From an uncultured Bacteroidales bacterium (lineage in GTDB: Bacteria > Bacteroidota > Bacteroidia > Bacteroidales > UBA11471), in assembly GCA_944325415.1 (NCBI GenBank), contig CALUZW010000009.1:1-64000 (forward strand): 64,000 bases of DNA, written 5' to 3'. Each line of letters starts with the position of its first letter. Within the stretch, counting starts at the first letter, position 1. Both the position numbers and the translations under genes were made by a program. The notes below the pieces were generated by a model. It saw only the letters and a list, made by a program, of their open reading frames with translations. It had not been told where the DNA came from and searched no databases. Positions 52,045-60,943 of the stretch are shown piece after piece.

Positions 52045-53181
52045 ATGGCCGGACTCTATCTGCACATACCATTCTGTCGCACGCGGTGCATCTACTGCGA
52101 TTTCTATTCCACCGTAGGGGAGGAGATGCAGGCCCGTTATGTCGAGGCCCTGCTCTCTGAGTGGCGGTTGCGTCGCGGCGAATTGCGCGGCGAGCCTGTC
52201 GATACTATTTATATAGGTGGAGGCACTCCTTCGCAACTTTCGCCCCGATTGCTGGAAAGGCTTTTTGAGGGGCTTTCGGCCGATATCGATTTGGACCGCT
52301 GCTGCGAAATAACTTTCGAGGCCAATCCCGACGACATCACCCCGGCCTATGCCGCCGTGTTGGCGGCTCTTCCCGTCGACCGGGTGAGCATGGGGGTACA
52401 GAGTTTTTCCGACGAAAGCTTGCGCTTCCTGCGCCGCCGTCATACGGCGGCACAGGCGCTCGATGCCGTGGCACATTTGCGGCGGGCAGGCTTCTCGCGC
52501 ATCAGCATCGACCTTATCTACGGCCTTCCGGGGCAGACGCCGGCTTCTCTGACACATGACTTGCAGCAGGCTGTTGCGCTCGACCTGCCCCATATCTCGG
52601 CCTATAATCTGATATATGAAGAGGGCACCCCTCTCGACGGTATGCGCCGCCGGGGTCTGGTGCAGGAGTGCGATGAGTCGCTTTCGCTACAACTGTTTGA
52701 GACGACTGTCGATGTACTGGTCGCGGCAGGATATGAGCATTACGAGATTTCCAACTTTGCCCGTCCCGGCGAGTATGCCCGCCATAATACCGCTTATTGG
52801 CAGGGTATTCCTTACCTCGGTCTTGGACCCTCGGCCCACAGCTACGACGGGGTGTGCCGTCGCAGTAATCCGCCCGACCTCCGACGCTACATCGCTTCGG
52901 TGGAGCAGGGAAAGACGATTTTCGATACCGAGTTTCTCGATGCCGATACCCGTTACAACGACCGGGTGATTACCTCCTTGCGCACGATGTGGGGACTCGA
53001 CCTCGATGCCGTGGCTGCCGACTTCGGCGAAGAGCGCCGCCGCTATTGTATGCGCATGGCGCGCCGTTATATCGAAAACGGCCTGCTCGATGTCTCGGGC
53101 GGCCGTCTGAAATTGACCCGTCGGGGAGTGTTTGTCTCCGATGGTGTGATGGCCGACCTTCTGTTTGTCGGCGATGAGTAG
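52045..53181 (+). CDS. hemW: Radical SAM heme chaperone HemW
   Basis: The start at 52045 (MAGLYLHIPFCRTRC) gives 378 residues; the open frame to 51874 has no family match. Cys11, Cys15 and Cys18 form the CxxxCxYC-type [4Fe-4S] site of radical SAM proteins. IYIGGGTPSQL, FEANPDD, VSMGVQSF and ISIDLIYGLPGQT mark the HemN/HemW group, and the lack of the HemN N-terminal extension plus HYEISNFARPG supports HemW, a heme-binding chaperone, over coproporphyrinogen dehydrogenase. Divergent from fusA2. Confidence 0.88.
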   Translation: MAGLYLHIPFCRTRCIYCDFYSTVGEEMQARYVEALLSEWRLRRGELRGEPVDTIYIGGGTPSQLSPRLLERLFEGLSADIDLDRCCEITFEANPDDITPAYAAVLAALPVDRVSMGVQSFSDESLRFLRRRHTAAQALDAVAHLRRAGFSRISIDLIYGLPGQTPASLTHDLQQAVALDLPHISAYNLIYEEGTPLDGMRRRGLVQECDESLSLQLFETTVDVLVAAGYEHYEISNFARPGEYARHNTAYWQGIPYLGLGPSAHSYDGVCRRSNPPDLRRYIASVEQGKTIFDTEFLDADTRYNDRVITSLRTMWGLDLDAVAADFGEERRRYCMRMARRYIENGLLDVSGGRLKLTRRGVFVSDGVMADLLFVGDE

Positions 53182-53216
53182 CTGTTCTTTTCTCTTGACA
53201 GGCAGAGTGTCGGGGC

Positions 53217-53900
53217 TTACAGATTGAATTTTACACCTACACCCACCGAAGAATAGAGTTGTTTCTTTATGGTGAGCCGTTCGGCACGCAGTTTCATTTC
53301 CAGCGTGATAAGTTTGCAGATGTCGTAAGTGGTGCCCGCCTCGTAACGTATGCGTTCGATGCCTACGGTCTTGGTGGCGTTCATGCTGTTCATGGCTTCG
53401 AAAATCTCTACCGAGGCAAAGGGTTTCCACGGGTTCTCTTTGGTGATGGTTCCCACCACCTTTATCTGGTTGCGCCATTTGTTATTGGGGATACCGGCCT
53501 TGTGGGTCTGTTCAAATTTGGAACAGAGCGAAAAGTTGAGGTGGGGCGTGGCGTAGCTGCCGTTGAGCCCTACCTGGTAGCGGTGTTGGTGCACATCTTT
53601 CTTGCCCGTGCTGCTCTCTTGGTTGAAGTAGGCGTAGTAGGCCATGACTTTGAGGTACTTGGGTACCAGCGTGTAGGTGAGGGTTACCGCGGGCATGAAA
53701 CGTTCGTAGCCGCAGAAGTTGTCGTTGAGCCACAGGTCGGCCTGTACCAGCACATTCAGGTCGGGGCAGATGTTTTTGCTGGCGCTGACGTAGATAAGGG
53801 CTCCGTAATCAAAATCGTAGAGGTAATCTTTGGCTCCTGCCGGCAAGGAGAGCAGTAGTCCCGTAAGTGCCAGAAGCGGAAGACGCAACAGTTTTTTCAT
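53217..53900 (-). CDS. DUF2490-like outer membrane protein
   Basis: 227 residues with a signal peptide (LLRLPLLALTGLLLSLPAGAK). Alternating hydrophobic strands (YGALIYVSASKNI, VLVQADLWLNDN, AVTLTYTLVPKYLKVMAYYAY, QLYSSVGVGVKFNL at the end) and the closing aromatic-free strand suggest a 10-12-stranded barrel. The layout resembles DUF2490 proteins of Bacteroidetes, whose function is unknown. It is convergent with hemW and upstream of no co-directional gene except rlmH, 15 bases before it. Confidence 0.65.
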   Translation of the reverse strand: MKKLLRLPLLALTGLLLSLPAGAKDYLYDFDYGALIYVSASKNICPDLNVLVQADLWLNDNFCGYERFMPAVTLTYTLVPKYLKVMAYYAYFNQESSTGKKDVHQHRYQVGLNGSYATPHLNFSLCSKFEQTHKAGIPNNKWRNQIKVVGTITKENPWKPFASVEIFEAMNSMNATKTVGIERIRYEAGTTYDICKLITLEMKLRAERLTIKKQLYSSVGVGVKFNL

Positions 53901-53915
53901 GTGTCGTGTGTTTTG

Positions 53916-54389
53916 TTATTCGTGATGATAAGGTTCGTGATTCAAAATAGTAAAGGCCCGGTAGAGTTGTTCGGTGAAAAGAAGTCGTATCATCTGGTGC
54001 GAAAAGGTCATCTTGGAGAGTGATATTTTCTCCCGGGCCGCATCGTAGACACGTTGTGAAAAGCCGTAGGGGCCGCCGACGGCAAAGACCAGTCGCCGGG
54101 GCACGGTGTGCATCTTCTTGTCGATGTAGTCGGCAAACTGCATCGAGCTGAACTCCCGGCCGTGTTCGTCGAGAAGCACGAGTGTGTCGCCTTCGCGCAA
54201 GGCTTTGAGTATGAGTTCGCCCTCCCGTTCTTTCTGTTGTTCGATGCTCAGGCTTTTGGCATTTTTCAGGTCGGGTATCACCACCATGTCAAACGGTATG
54301 TAATGTTTGATTCTTTGGCAGTATTCGGTGATGCCGTCGGCAAAACCCGATTGTACGGTTTTCCCGACAACTAAAAAATCTATTTTCAT
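53916..54389 (-). CDS. rlmH: 23S rRNA pseudouridine-1915 methyltransferase RlmH
   Basis: The start at 54389 (MKIDFLVVGKTVQSGFADGI) gives 157 residues, the normal length; the longer frame to 54584 reads into a tandem repeat. The SPOUT trefoil-knot motifs are GDTLVLLDEHGREFSSMQFA (residues 69-88) and FAVGGPYGFS (SAM loop). LSKMTFSHQMIRLLFTEQLYRAF then NHEPYHHE at the end is invariant in RlmH. It methylates pseudouridine 1915 in helix 69. A consensus promoter at 54469-54499, within a repeat unit, lies about 80 bases upstream. Confidence 0.95.
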   Translation of the reverse strand: MKIDFLVVGKTVQSGFADGITEYCQRIKHYIPFDMVVIPDLKNAKSLSIEQQKEREGELILKALREGDTLVLLDEHGREFSSMQFADYIDKKMHTVPRRLVFAVGGPYGFSQRVYDAAREKISLSKMTFSHQMIRLLFTEQLYRAFTILNHEPYHHE

Positions 54390-54468
54390 ATCTCTCCTTA
54401 CAGCTTTTTTGCGTACATTTGCCTCCCTCGGAAAAGTTTGTTTCCCGAAGCACTTGCCGACTGTGCTG

Positions 54469-54499
54469 CAAAGATAGCGAAAGGCGAGAGCAGAGGCAA
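54469..54499 (-). promoter_or_regulatory. Promoter of rlmH, formed by a repeat unit
   Basis: On the minus strand TTG (54499-54497), 20 bases, then TATCTTTG (54476-54469): an exact Bacteroidetes promoter. It coincides with the gene-proximal unit of the second tandem array. In the distal units the terminal G of TATCTTTG is replaced by T. Confidence 0.65.
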
Positions 54500-54808
54500 G
54501 GAGAAAACGAAGTTTTCGCTCATTGACTATGCCGAGCCGCCTCCTCTCTTCTAAAAAGATAGTGAAAGGCGAGAGCAGTGGCAAAGAGAAAACGAAGTTT
54601 TCACTCGTTGACTATGCCGAGCCGCATCCTATCTTCTGAAAAGATAGTGAAAGGCGAGAGCAGAGGCGGGGAAGAAGATGAAGTTTTCGCACGTTGACTA
54701 TGTCGAGCCGCCTCCTCTCTTCTGAAAAGACAGCGAAAGGCGAGAGCAGAGGCGGGGGGGAGAAGATGAAGTTTTCGCTCATTGACAATGCGAGCCGCCC
54801 CGCCCCTT
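54469..54808. repeat. Tandem array of about 85-bp repeats, four units
   Basis: The motif AAAGAYAGYGAAAGGCGAGAG recurs at 54470, 54556, 54640 and 54726 (periods 86, 84, 86). Each unit continues with GCAGNGGC, an A-rich stretch ending in GAAGTTTTC, TTGACTATG and CCGAGCCGC. The GAAAAC-GAA-GTTTTC part is a short inverted repeat. The sequence is related to the array at 12407-12700, so it is a dispersed intergenic element. Between its end and nadC (54809-54907) I see no other feature. Confidence 0.88.
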
Positions 54809-54907
54809 GTCTGAGGTGAAATTAAAAAGGATTGTTTGCCCTTTTTCTCCCTTCGGAACAGAGAAATTTCTAGAAACTGAAAATAAAGACATTAAAAATA
54901 AGAACCT

Positions 54908-55756
54908 ATGAAAACTCCCGACCAACTGATTGACGACCTGATTACGCTGGCTTTTGCCGAGGATATCGGCGACGGCGACCATACCACCCTCTGCTGTATC
55001 CCTGCCGATGAGATGGGGCGCTCCAAGCTCCTTGTCAAGGAAGAGGGTATCTTGGCGGGAGTCGACATAGCCCGCCGTGTTTTTGCCGCTTTCGATCCGA
55101 CCCTCACGATGGAGGTCTTTATCGAAGACGGTACGCCCGTGAAGCCCGGCGATGTGGCCTTTATCGTGAGCGGTAAGGTACAGTCGCTTTTGCAGACCGA
55201 GCGCCTCATGCTCAACATCATGCAGCGCATGAGTGGTATCGCAACCGTTACCCATCGCTATATGGAGCGCCTCAAAGGGCTGCATACCCGTGTGCTCGAT
55301 ACCCGCAAGACCACACCCGGCATGCGTATGCTCGAAAAAGAGGCCGTGCGCATCGGTGGCGGAGTGAACCACCGTATCGGCCTGTTCGACATGATACTGC
55401 TCAAAGACAATCATGTCGACTTTGCTGGGGGCATCGAGGCCGCCATCACCCGGTGTCATAAATACCTCGAAGAAAAAGGCAAGAATCTCAAAATCGAAAT
55501 CGAGGTGCGCAATCTCGACGAGTTGGAGCAAGTGCTGCGAGTAGGAGGGGTCGACCGCATCATGCTCGACAATTTCACCCCCGAACTCACCCGAGAGGCG
55601 GTGCGTCGCATCGGCGGCCGTTACGAGACCGAGTCGTCGGGAGGCATTACCCTCGACACCATTCGCGACTATGCCGAGTGCGGCGTCGATTTTGTTTCGG
55701 TAGGAGCGCTCACCCATTCGGTCAAGGGGCTCGACATGAGTTTCAAGGCCTGTTGA
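54908..55756 (+). CDS. nadC: Nicotinate-nucleotide pyrophosphorylase (carboxylating)
   Basis: Converts quinolinate and PRPP to nicotinate mononucleotide in de novo NAD synthesis. 282 residues with the family motifs AFAEDIGDGDHTT, ERLMLNIMQRMSGIATVT, LDTRKTTPGMRMLEKEAV (catalytic Arg/Lys and quinolinate contacts), LLKDNHV, EIEVRNLDELEQ and GVDFVSVGALTHS (phosphate loop). nadA and nadB are not in the window. The IMPACT-family gene follows after 27 bases on the same strand. Confidence 0.96.
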   Translation: MKTPDQLIDDLITLAFAEDIGDGDHTTLCCIPADEMGRSKLLVKEEGILAGVDIARRVFAAFDPTLTMEVFIEDGTPVKPGDVAFIVSGKVQSLLQTERLMLNIMQRMSGIATVTHRYMERLKGLHTRVLDTRKTTPGMRMLEKEAVRIGGGVNHRIGLFDMILLKDNHVDFAGGIEAAITRCHKYLEEKGKNLKIEIEVRNLDELEQVLRVGGVDRIMLDNFTPELTREAVRRIGGRYETESSGGITLDTIRDYAECGVDFVSVGALTHSVKGLDMSFKAC

Positions 55757-55783
55757 TTGTAGCACATCATAATCACGAGCCCG

Positions 55784-56383
55784 ATGGCCGACGATACTTA
55801 CCTCACCGTAGCCCGCCTCTCCGAGGGGCTTTACAAGGAGAAGATGAGCAAGTTCATCTCCTTTGCCGTACCTGTGTCGACGCTCGATGAGGCCAAAGAG
55901 GCCATAGCCCGTTACCAAAAAGAGTATTACGATGCCCGGCACGTCTGTTGGGCCTATATGTTGGGTGCGGCCCGCACCGAATATCGGGTCAACGACAACG
56001 GGGAGCCGTCGGGAACGGCCGGAAAGCCCATCTTGGGGCAGATAAACTCTTTTGGCCTCACCAACGTACTCATCGTCGTCGTGCGCTATTTCGGAGGCAT
56101 CAAGCTCGGGACCAGCGGCCTTATCGAGGCTTATCGCGCTGCGGCTGCCGAGGCCATACGCGCCAACGAAATTATCGAGTGTCTCGTCGAGGACGATGTG
56201 CGCATATTTTTTGAATACCCCTTTATGAATGATGTGATGCGCATTGTCAAGGAAGAGAACGCCACCATCATCTCCCAGTATTTCGACCTCGATTGCGACA
56301 TGACCGTGCGCCAGCGCCGCACCATGCTTCCCCGTTTGCGTGAGCGGCTCTCCAAGGTAGAGTCGTTGCGTTTTGCCGAGTGA
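55784..56383 (+). CDS. IMPACT/YigZ-family protein
   Basis: 199 residues. The UPF0029 N-terminal domain is shown by SKFISFAVPVSTLDEAKEAI, DARHVCWAYMLG, DNGEPSGTAGKPIL and VVRYFGGIKLGTSGLIEAYR; a second, DUF1949-like domain follows (FFEYPFMNDVMRIVKEENA). The E. coli and eukaryotic relatives bind nucleic acid or regulate translation, but the bacterial role is not established. Co-directional with nadC; a 17-bp terminator hairpin follows. Confidence 0.88.
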   Translation: MADDTYLTVARLSEGLYKEKMSKFISFAVPVSTLDEAKEAIARYQKEYYDARHVCWAYMLGAARTEYRVNDNGEPSGTAGKPILGQINSFGLTNVLIVVVRYFGGIKLGTSGLIEAYRAAAAEAIRANEIIECLVEDDVRIFFEYPFMNDVMRIVKEENATIISQYFDLDCDMTVRQRRTMLPRLRERLSKVESLRFAE

Positions 56384-56397
56384 TGATATTTCCAGAA

Positions 56398-56436
56398 AAG
56401 CAGCACCCCTTGCCATAACGGCAAGGGGTGCTGCTT
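56398..56436 (+). terminator. Intrinsic terminator of the nadC operon
   Basis: A perfect 17-bp stem (56398-56414 with 56420-56436) with a 5-base loop, 14 bases after the stop. The downstream T content is low (GTATAGG), so termination may be partial; it could also face mfd, which ends at 56563 on the other strand. Confidence 0.75.
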
Positions 56437-56562
56437 GTATAGGGGGCGAGGGTTTTCGCTCCGATGTCCCGTGCGAGGCGGTGAGTAGAAGCCCGAGAAA
56501 TATGAGGGCGGGCAGCCCTCTCGCAGTCAGTCATCTCCCGGGAGAGAGAAGAGAGCGGGGGG

Positions 56563-59500
56563 CTATGCCGCGTCGAGGTTGAGAATCTCTTGGAGAATCT
56601 CCATGCCGCATTTTACCGAGTCGACCTGTGTCACGACCATCGACCGTTTCCCTTTGATTTCGCGCAGTTGGCAGCGGCGGGGATATTTTTGCAGGTAGGC
56701 CAGTATCTTGCCGAAAGCCGGCGACTGGAAATACCGCGTGTGCTCGTCCGAGACGAAATGCAGAATCATCTTGCCCTGTTTCAGCACCACCTTTTCCATA
56801 CCCAGCTGCTTGGCCATGCGGCGCAGGCTCACCACGCGTATCAGCTCTTCGCCCTCGTGCGGTATGCGGCCGAAGCGGTCGCGCAGCCGCTCGGCAAACG
56901 CCTGAATGTCGCTCTCCTTTTCCATGTTATCGAGCTCCTGGTAGAGCGAGATGCGTTCCGAGGCGCCGGGAATGTAGTCGTTGGGGAAGAGCAGTTCGAG
57001 GTCCGACTCAATCTGACAGTCGGCCGAGTAGCTCTCCGGTTCGTCGTCGGTCGAGGCATAGAGGTCGCCAAACTCGTCTTCTTTCAGTTCCTGCACCGCT
57101 TCGCGCAAGATTTTCTGGTAGGTTTCGTAGCCGAGGTCGGCGATAAATCCGCTCTGTTCGGCGCCCAGCAGGTTGCCCGCTCCGCGTATGTCGAGGTCTT
57201 GCATGGCGATGTGAATACCGCTGCCCAGCTCCGAGAAACTCTCGATGGCCTGCAAACGGCGCCGGGCGTCGACGGTGAGTTCGCGCAGCGGTGGGGTGAG
57301 CAGGTAGCAGAAAGCCTTTTTGTTGCTGCGGCCTACGCGGCCCCGCAACTGGTGCAGTTCGCTCAGTCCGAAGTTCTGGGCGTTGTTGATGATGATGGTG
57401 TTGGTATTGGGCATGTCGATGCCCGACTCGATGATGGTCGTGGCGATGAGCACGTCATACTCGTAGTCGGCAAAGCCCAAGATGGCCCGTTCGAGCTCCT
57501 CGGGGTTCATCTGTCCGTGGCCGATGACGGTGCGGGCACCCGGTGCGAGTTTGTGAATGAGCCGTTCGAGGTCGTAGAGTTGCGGTATGCGGTTGTTCAC
57601 GACGAAAACCTGTCCGCCGCGGCTCAACTCGAAGTTGACCGCTTCGCGTATGATGTCTTCGTTGAAGGCGTGCACCTCGGTCTGTATCGGGTAGCGGTTG
57701 GGGGGCGGCGTGGTGATGGCCGAGAGGTCTCGGGCTCCCATGAGCGAGAATTGCAGCGTGCGGGGGATAGGGGTGGCCGACATGGTGAGGGTGTCGACAT
57801 TGACCCGCATCTGTTTGAGCTTCTCTTTCACGGCAACGCCGAATTTCTGCTCCTCGTCGATGATGAGCAACCCGAGGTCTTTGAATTTTACATCTTTACC
57901 GATGAGACGGTGGGTGCCGATGACGATGTTGATGCTGCCGTCGGCGATGCCTTTGAGCGTCTCCTTGATTTGAGCCGAGGTGCGGGCACGGCTCAGGTAC
58001 GATACCTTGACGGGGAAATCTTTGAGCCGCTCGCTGAATGTCTTGTAGTGTTGGAAGGCCAGAACCGTAGTCGGCACCAGCACCGCCACCTGCTTGTTGT
58101 CGCAGGCGGCCTTGAAGGCGGCACGTATGGCGATTTCGGTTTTTCCGAAGCCCACGTCGCCGCAAATGAGGCGGTCCATGGGGCGGTCGCGCTCCATATC
58201 GGCCTTTACTTCGGCGGTCGATTTCAGTTGGTCGGGCGTATCTTCATAGATAAACGAGGCTTCGAGTTCGTGTTGCATGAAGGTGTCGGGCGAGAAGGCA
58301 AAGCCCTTCTCGTTGCATCGCTGAGCATAGAGCTTGATGAGGTCGCGGGCGATGTCCTTCATCTTGCTCTTGGTCTTCTCCTTCATGCGCTCCCAGGCTC
58401 CCGACCCGAGTTTGCTGATGCGGGGCGGTTCGCCCTCCTTGGCCCGGTATTTGGCCAGTTTGTGCAGGGCGTGTATGCTCACAAAGAGAATGTCGTCGTT
58501 CTGGTAGATGAGTTTGATGACCTCCTGCATGGAGCCGTTGAGCTCGGCGCGGAAAAGCCCTCCGAACTTGCCTACGCCGTGGTCGATGTGTACGATGTAG
58601 TCGCCCACCTCAAACTGTCGCAGCTCTTTGAGCGAAAGGGCCAGTTTTCCCGAGCGGGCCTTGTCGCTGCGTAACTGGTACTTGTGGAAACGGTCGAAGA
58701 GCTGGTGGTCGGTAAAGAAGCAGAGCCGCAGTTCGTTGTCGATAAAACCCTCGTGCAGGGTCTTGTTGACAGCCGTGAAGGGAATATCTTCGCCTTTGTC
58801 TTCAAATATGTTGGCGATGCGTTGTGTCTGTTTCTCGCTGTCGCTGAGAATATAGAGCTTGTAGCCCTCTTGCAGCAGCGAGGAAAATGACTCGCTCACC
58901 AGGTCGAAATTCTTGTGGTAGATGGGTTGCGGCGAGCAGTTGAGGGTGAGAGTGGCCCCCGCCTCTCCACGGAATGGCTTGTTGCCGTAGTCGATGCGTT
59001 TGAAGTCGAGTATGTCGCGGGCAAAGGTGTCGACATCGATAAGTTTCTCCCGGGCGTGCAGGTCGCCCTCTTCGCTGATGAGAAGCTGTTGCGACAGGGT
59101 GTCGGAGGCGACGCTGTGCATGCGGTCGAGTACCCAGTCGAGGTCTTTGACAGCAAGCAGGGTGTGCTTGTCGATGAATTGCAGCAGCGAGATGCCTGTG
59201 GCCGAGCCGGCTTGCAGGTCGGGTATGACAAATATCTCGTCGACCGGTTCTTGCGAAAGTTGGGTGTCGATGTTGAAGGCGCGTATGCTCTCTATTTCGT
59301 CGCCGAAAGTGTCGATGCGGTAGGGCAGGTCCGACGAGAAGGAGTAGACATCGACAATGCTGCCCCTGATGGCAAACTGTCCCGGTTCATAGACATAGTC
59401 GACCCGTTCAAAGCCGTAGCCCGAGAGAAAGTCGGCAATGTCGGAGAGGTTGCATTTCTCGCCTTTGGCCAGCCGCAGGGTGTTGCGGTGCAACTCTTCG

Positions 59501-59907
59501 TTCGAGGCCACCTTTTCGCACAGAGCCTCGGGGTAGGAAACCACGAGAAGAGGCGAGCCGGCCTGTTGCAGACGGTTGATGGTGTCGGTGCGGAGAATGT
59601 CGGCGGCGGGGTCGACCTGTCCGTATTTCAGCGCCCGTTTGTAGCCCGAGGGGAAGAAGAGTACCCGTTCGTCGCCCCGTATCTGGGTCAGGTCGTTGTA
59701 GAGATAGCCTGCCTCTTCGGCATCGTTGGCAATGAACAGAAGGGTGGCTCCGCATTCGGGAATCCCCGAGAGTAGCAGGGAGACGGCGGAGCCTTGAAGC
59801 CCCGCTATATGGAGTCGGGTGAGGCGGTCGTCTTTCACGAAGCCTTTCAATGCTTCGGAGCGTGCCGCTGTAAGGAAAAGATTCGGTAACGAGTGGAGTT
59901 CGACCAT
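56563..59907 (-). CDS. mfd: Transcription-repair coupling factor
   Basis: Releases RNA polymerase stalled at DNA lesions and recruits UvrA. 1,114 residues. A UvrB-like N-terminal module (residues 1-330), the RNAP-interacting domain (about 430-500, VGDYIVHIDHGVGKFGGLFR), then the helicase core: Walker A GDVGFGKTE (about 580), DEEQ box LLIIDEEQKFGV (about 682), TMSATPIPRTLQFS, and the C-terminal TRG motif (LSELHQLRGRVGRSNKKAFC) and domain 7. TAATTTTG at 59932-59925 is the probable -7 element. Confidence 0.97.
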   Translation of the reverse strand: MVELHSLPNLFLTAARSEALKGFVKDDRLTRLHIAGLQGSAVSLLLSGIPECGATLLFIANDAEEAGYLYNDLTQIRGDERVLFFPSGYKRALKYGQVDPAADILRTDTINRLQQAGSPLLVVSYPEALCEKVASNEELHRNTLRLAKGEKCNLSDIADFLSGYGFERVDYVYEPGQFAIRGSIVDVYSFSSDLPYRIDTFGDEIESIRAFNIDTQLSQEPVDEIFVIPDLQAGSATGISLLQFIDKHTLLAVKDLDWVLDRMHSVASDTLSQQLLISEEGDLHAREKLIDVDTFARDILDFKRIDYGNKPFRGEAGATLTLNCSPQPIYHKNFDLVSESFSSLLQEGYKLYILSDSEKQTQRIANIFEDKGEDIPFTAVNKTLHEGFIDNELRLCFFTDHQLFDRFHKYQLRSDKARSGKLALSLKELRQFEVGDYIVHIDHGVGKFGGLFRAELNGSMQEVIKLIYQNDDILFVSIHALHKLAKYRAKEGEPPRISKLGSGAWERMKEKTKSKMKDIARDLIKLYAQRCNEKGFAFSPDTFMQHELEASFIYEDTPDQLKSTAEVKADMERDRPMDRLICGDVGFGKTEIAIRAAFKAACDNKQVAVLVPTTVLAFQHYKTFSERLKDFPVKVSYLSRARTSAQIKETLKGIADGSINIVIGTHRLIGKDVKFKDLGLLIIDEEQKFGVAVKEKLKQMRVNVDTLTMSATPIPRTLQFSLMGARDLSAITTPPPNRYPIQTEVHAFNEDIIREAVNFELSRGGQVFVVNNRIPQLYDLERLIHKLAPGARTVIGHGQMNPEELERAILGFADYEYDVLIATTIIESGIDMPNTNTIIINNAQNFGLSELHQLRGRVGRSNKKAFCYLLTPPLRELTVDARRRLQAIESFSELGSGIHIAMQDLDIRGAGNLLGAEQSGFIADLGYETYQKILREAVQELKEDEFGDLYASTDDEPESYSADCQIESDLELLFPNDYIPGASERISLYQELDNMEKESDIQAFAERLRDRFGRIPHEGEELIRVVSLRRMAKQLGMEKVVLKQGKMILHFVSDEHTRYFQSPAFGKILAYLQKYPRRCQLREIKGKRSMVVTQVDSVKCGMEILQEILNLDAA

Positions 59908-59924
59908 GACGTAGAAAATTACCG

Positions 59925-59932
59925 CAAAATTA
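59925..59932 (-). promoter_or_regulatory. Likely -7 element of mfd
   Basis: TAATTTTG on the minus strand (59932-59925) fits TAnnTTTG, 17 bases before the ATG. No TTG at the -33 distance. Confidence 0.4.
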
Positions 59933-60106
59933 CATTTTTTACCCCAATAATAAAGGGCTGACTATAAAAACAAGGGGCTCTTGAAAAATTCTGTTTCGGT
60001 TTGAAATCCGTCAGCCGGTATTACATTCCGATACGAAGTCTCGGGCTATCCGCGAAAAACCTCTGTCGAAACGGCGATTGCCTCGATAATTTCTCGGCTG
60101 TAAGTT

Positions 60107-60135
60107 TTGCAATCTGCCTATTTAGTTTAACTTTG
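60107..60135 (+). promoter_or_regulatory. Promoter of the glycosyltransferase-pyrC operon
   Basis: TTG at 60107-60109, an 18-base spacer and TAACTTTG at 60128-60135, 26 bases before the ATG at 60161. The spacer is slightly shorter than the 20 bases seen at other promoters here. Confidence 0.5.
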
Positions 60136-60160
60136 TAGCCGTTTACCAACGCTTCAAAAT

Positions 60161-60943
60161 ATGAGTGAAGTCCAGAGAAAGGCCGACGGAGTGGTTATCA
60201 TTCCGACCTATAACGAAAAAGAAAATGTAGAAAATATCATACGCGCGGTAATGGAGTTGCCGAACGTGTTCGATGTGTTGATTATCGACGACGGCTCGCC
60301 CGACGGTACGGCCGCCATTGTCAAGCGGTTGCAGGCCGACGAGTTTGCCGGTCGTCTGCACCTTATCGAGCGAAAAGGAAAGCTCGGTCTCGGTACGGCC
60401 TATATCACCGGATTCAAATGGGCGATAGCTGAGAAGTATGACTACATCTTCGAGATGGATGCCGATTTCTCCCACAACCCCAAAGATCTTCTCCGTCTCT
60501 ACGACGCCTGTGCCAAAGAGGGCGCCGACATGTCTATCGGTTCGCGATACATTACCGGCGTGAATGTGGTGAACTGGCCCATGGGGCGTGTCATCATGTC
60601 GTACTATGCCTCGAAGTATGTGCGCATCGTTACCGGATTGAAGATTGCCGATACCACTGCCGGATTTGTATGTTACCGCCGTCAGGTCCTCGAAACGATA
60701 GAGCTCGACCGCATACATTTCAAGGGATATGCTTTCCAGATAGAGATGAAGTTCACGGCCAGCCGCTGTGGATTCAAGATTACCGAGGTGCCCATTATTT
60801 TTATCAACCGTGAACTTGGTGTGAGCAAGATGAGCGGCGGAATCTTCGGCGAAGCCGTTTTCGGTGTCTTGCGGTTGAAGATATGGAGCTGGTTCCGGAA
60901 ATATCCGCAGAAAGCAAAACAACCCGAACGTCTGAACGCATGA
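60161..60943 (+). CDS. Polyprenol-phosphate mannosyltransferase-like glycosyltransferase (GT2)
   Basis: 260 residues, single GT-A domain. The N-terminal [18 protein letters not shown] and [12 protein letters not shown] (UDP/GDP-sugar contact with the DDGS motif), [13 protein letters not shown], and [14 protein letters not shown] (DxD metal site) match the dolichol-phosphate mannose synthase type of GT2 without C-terminal membrane anchors. QIEMKFTAS, then [15 protein letters not shown], is typical of this group. It probably loads a sugar on undecaprenyl phosphate for envelope glycans. The stop overlaps pyrC in ATGA. Confidence 0.9.
   Translation: MSEVQRKADGVVIIPTYNEKENVENIIRAVMELPNVFDVLIIDDGSPDGTAAIVKRLQADEFAGRLHLIERKGKLGLGTAYITGFKWAIAEKYDYIFEMDADFSHNPKDLLRLYDACAKEGADMSIGSRYITGVNVVNWPMGRVIMSYYASKYVRIVTGLKIADTTAGFVCYRRQVLETIELDRIHFKGYAFQIEMKFTASRCGFKITEVPIIFINRELGVSKMSGGIFGEAVFGVLRLKIWSWFRKYPQKAKQPERLNA

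Noticed and set aside
54390..54584. Longer RlmH with 65 extra residues
   Set aside because: The extension is translated tandem repeat, includes the predicted promoter, and RlmH proteins are about 155 residues.
56590..58674. 694-codon open frame antisense to mfd
   Set aside because: It mirrors mfd, lacks domains and has the Val/Ala/Glu/His-rich composition typical of antisense frames of GC-rich genes. The same applies to the long antisense frames over trpE, fusA2, nadC and pyrC.
59933..60106. Possible RNA gene between mfd and the glycosyltransferase
   Set aside because: No terminator, tRNA arms or conserved stem was seen; it is promoter DNA as far as can be judged.
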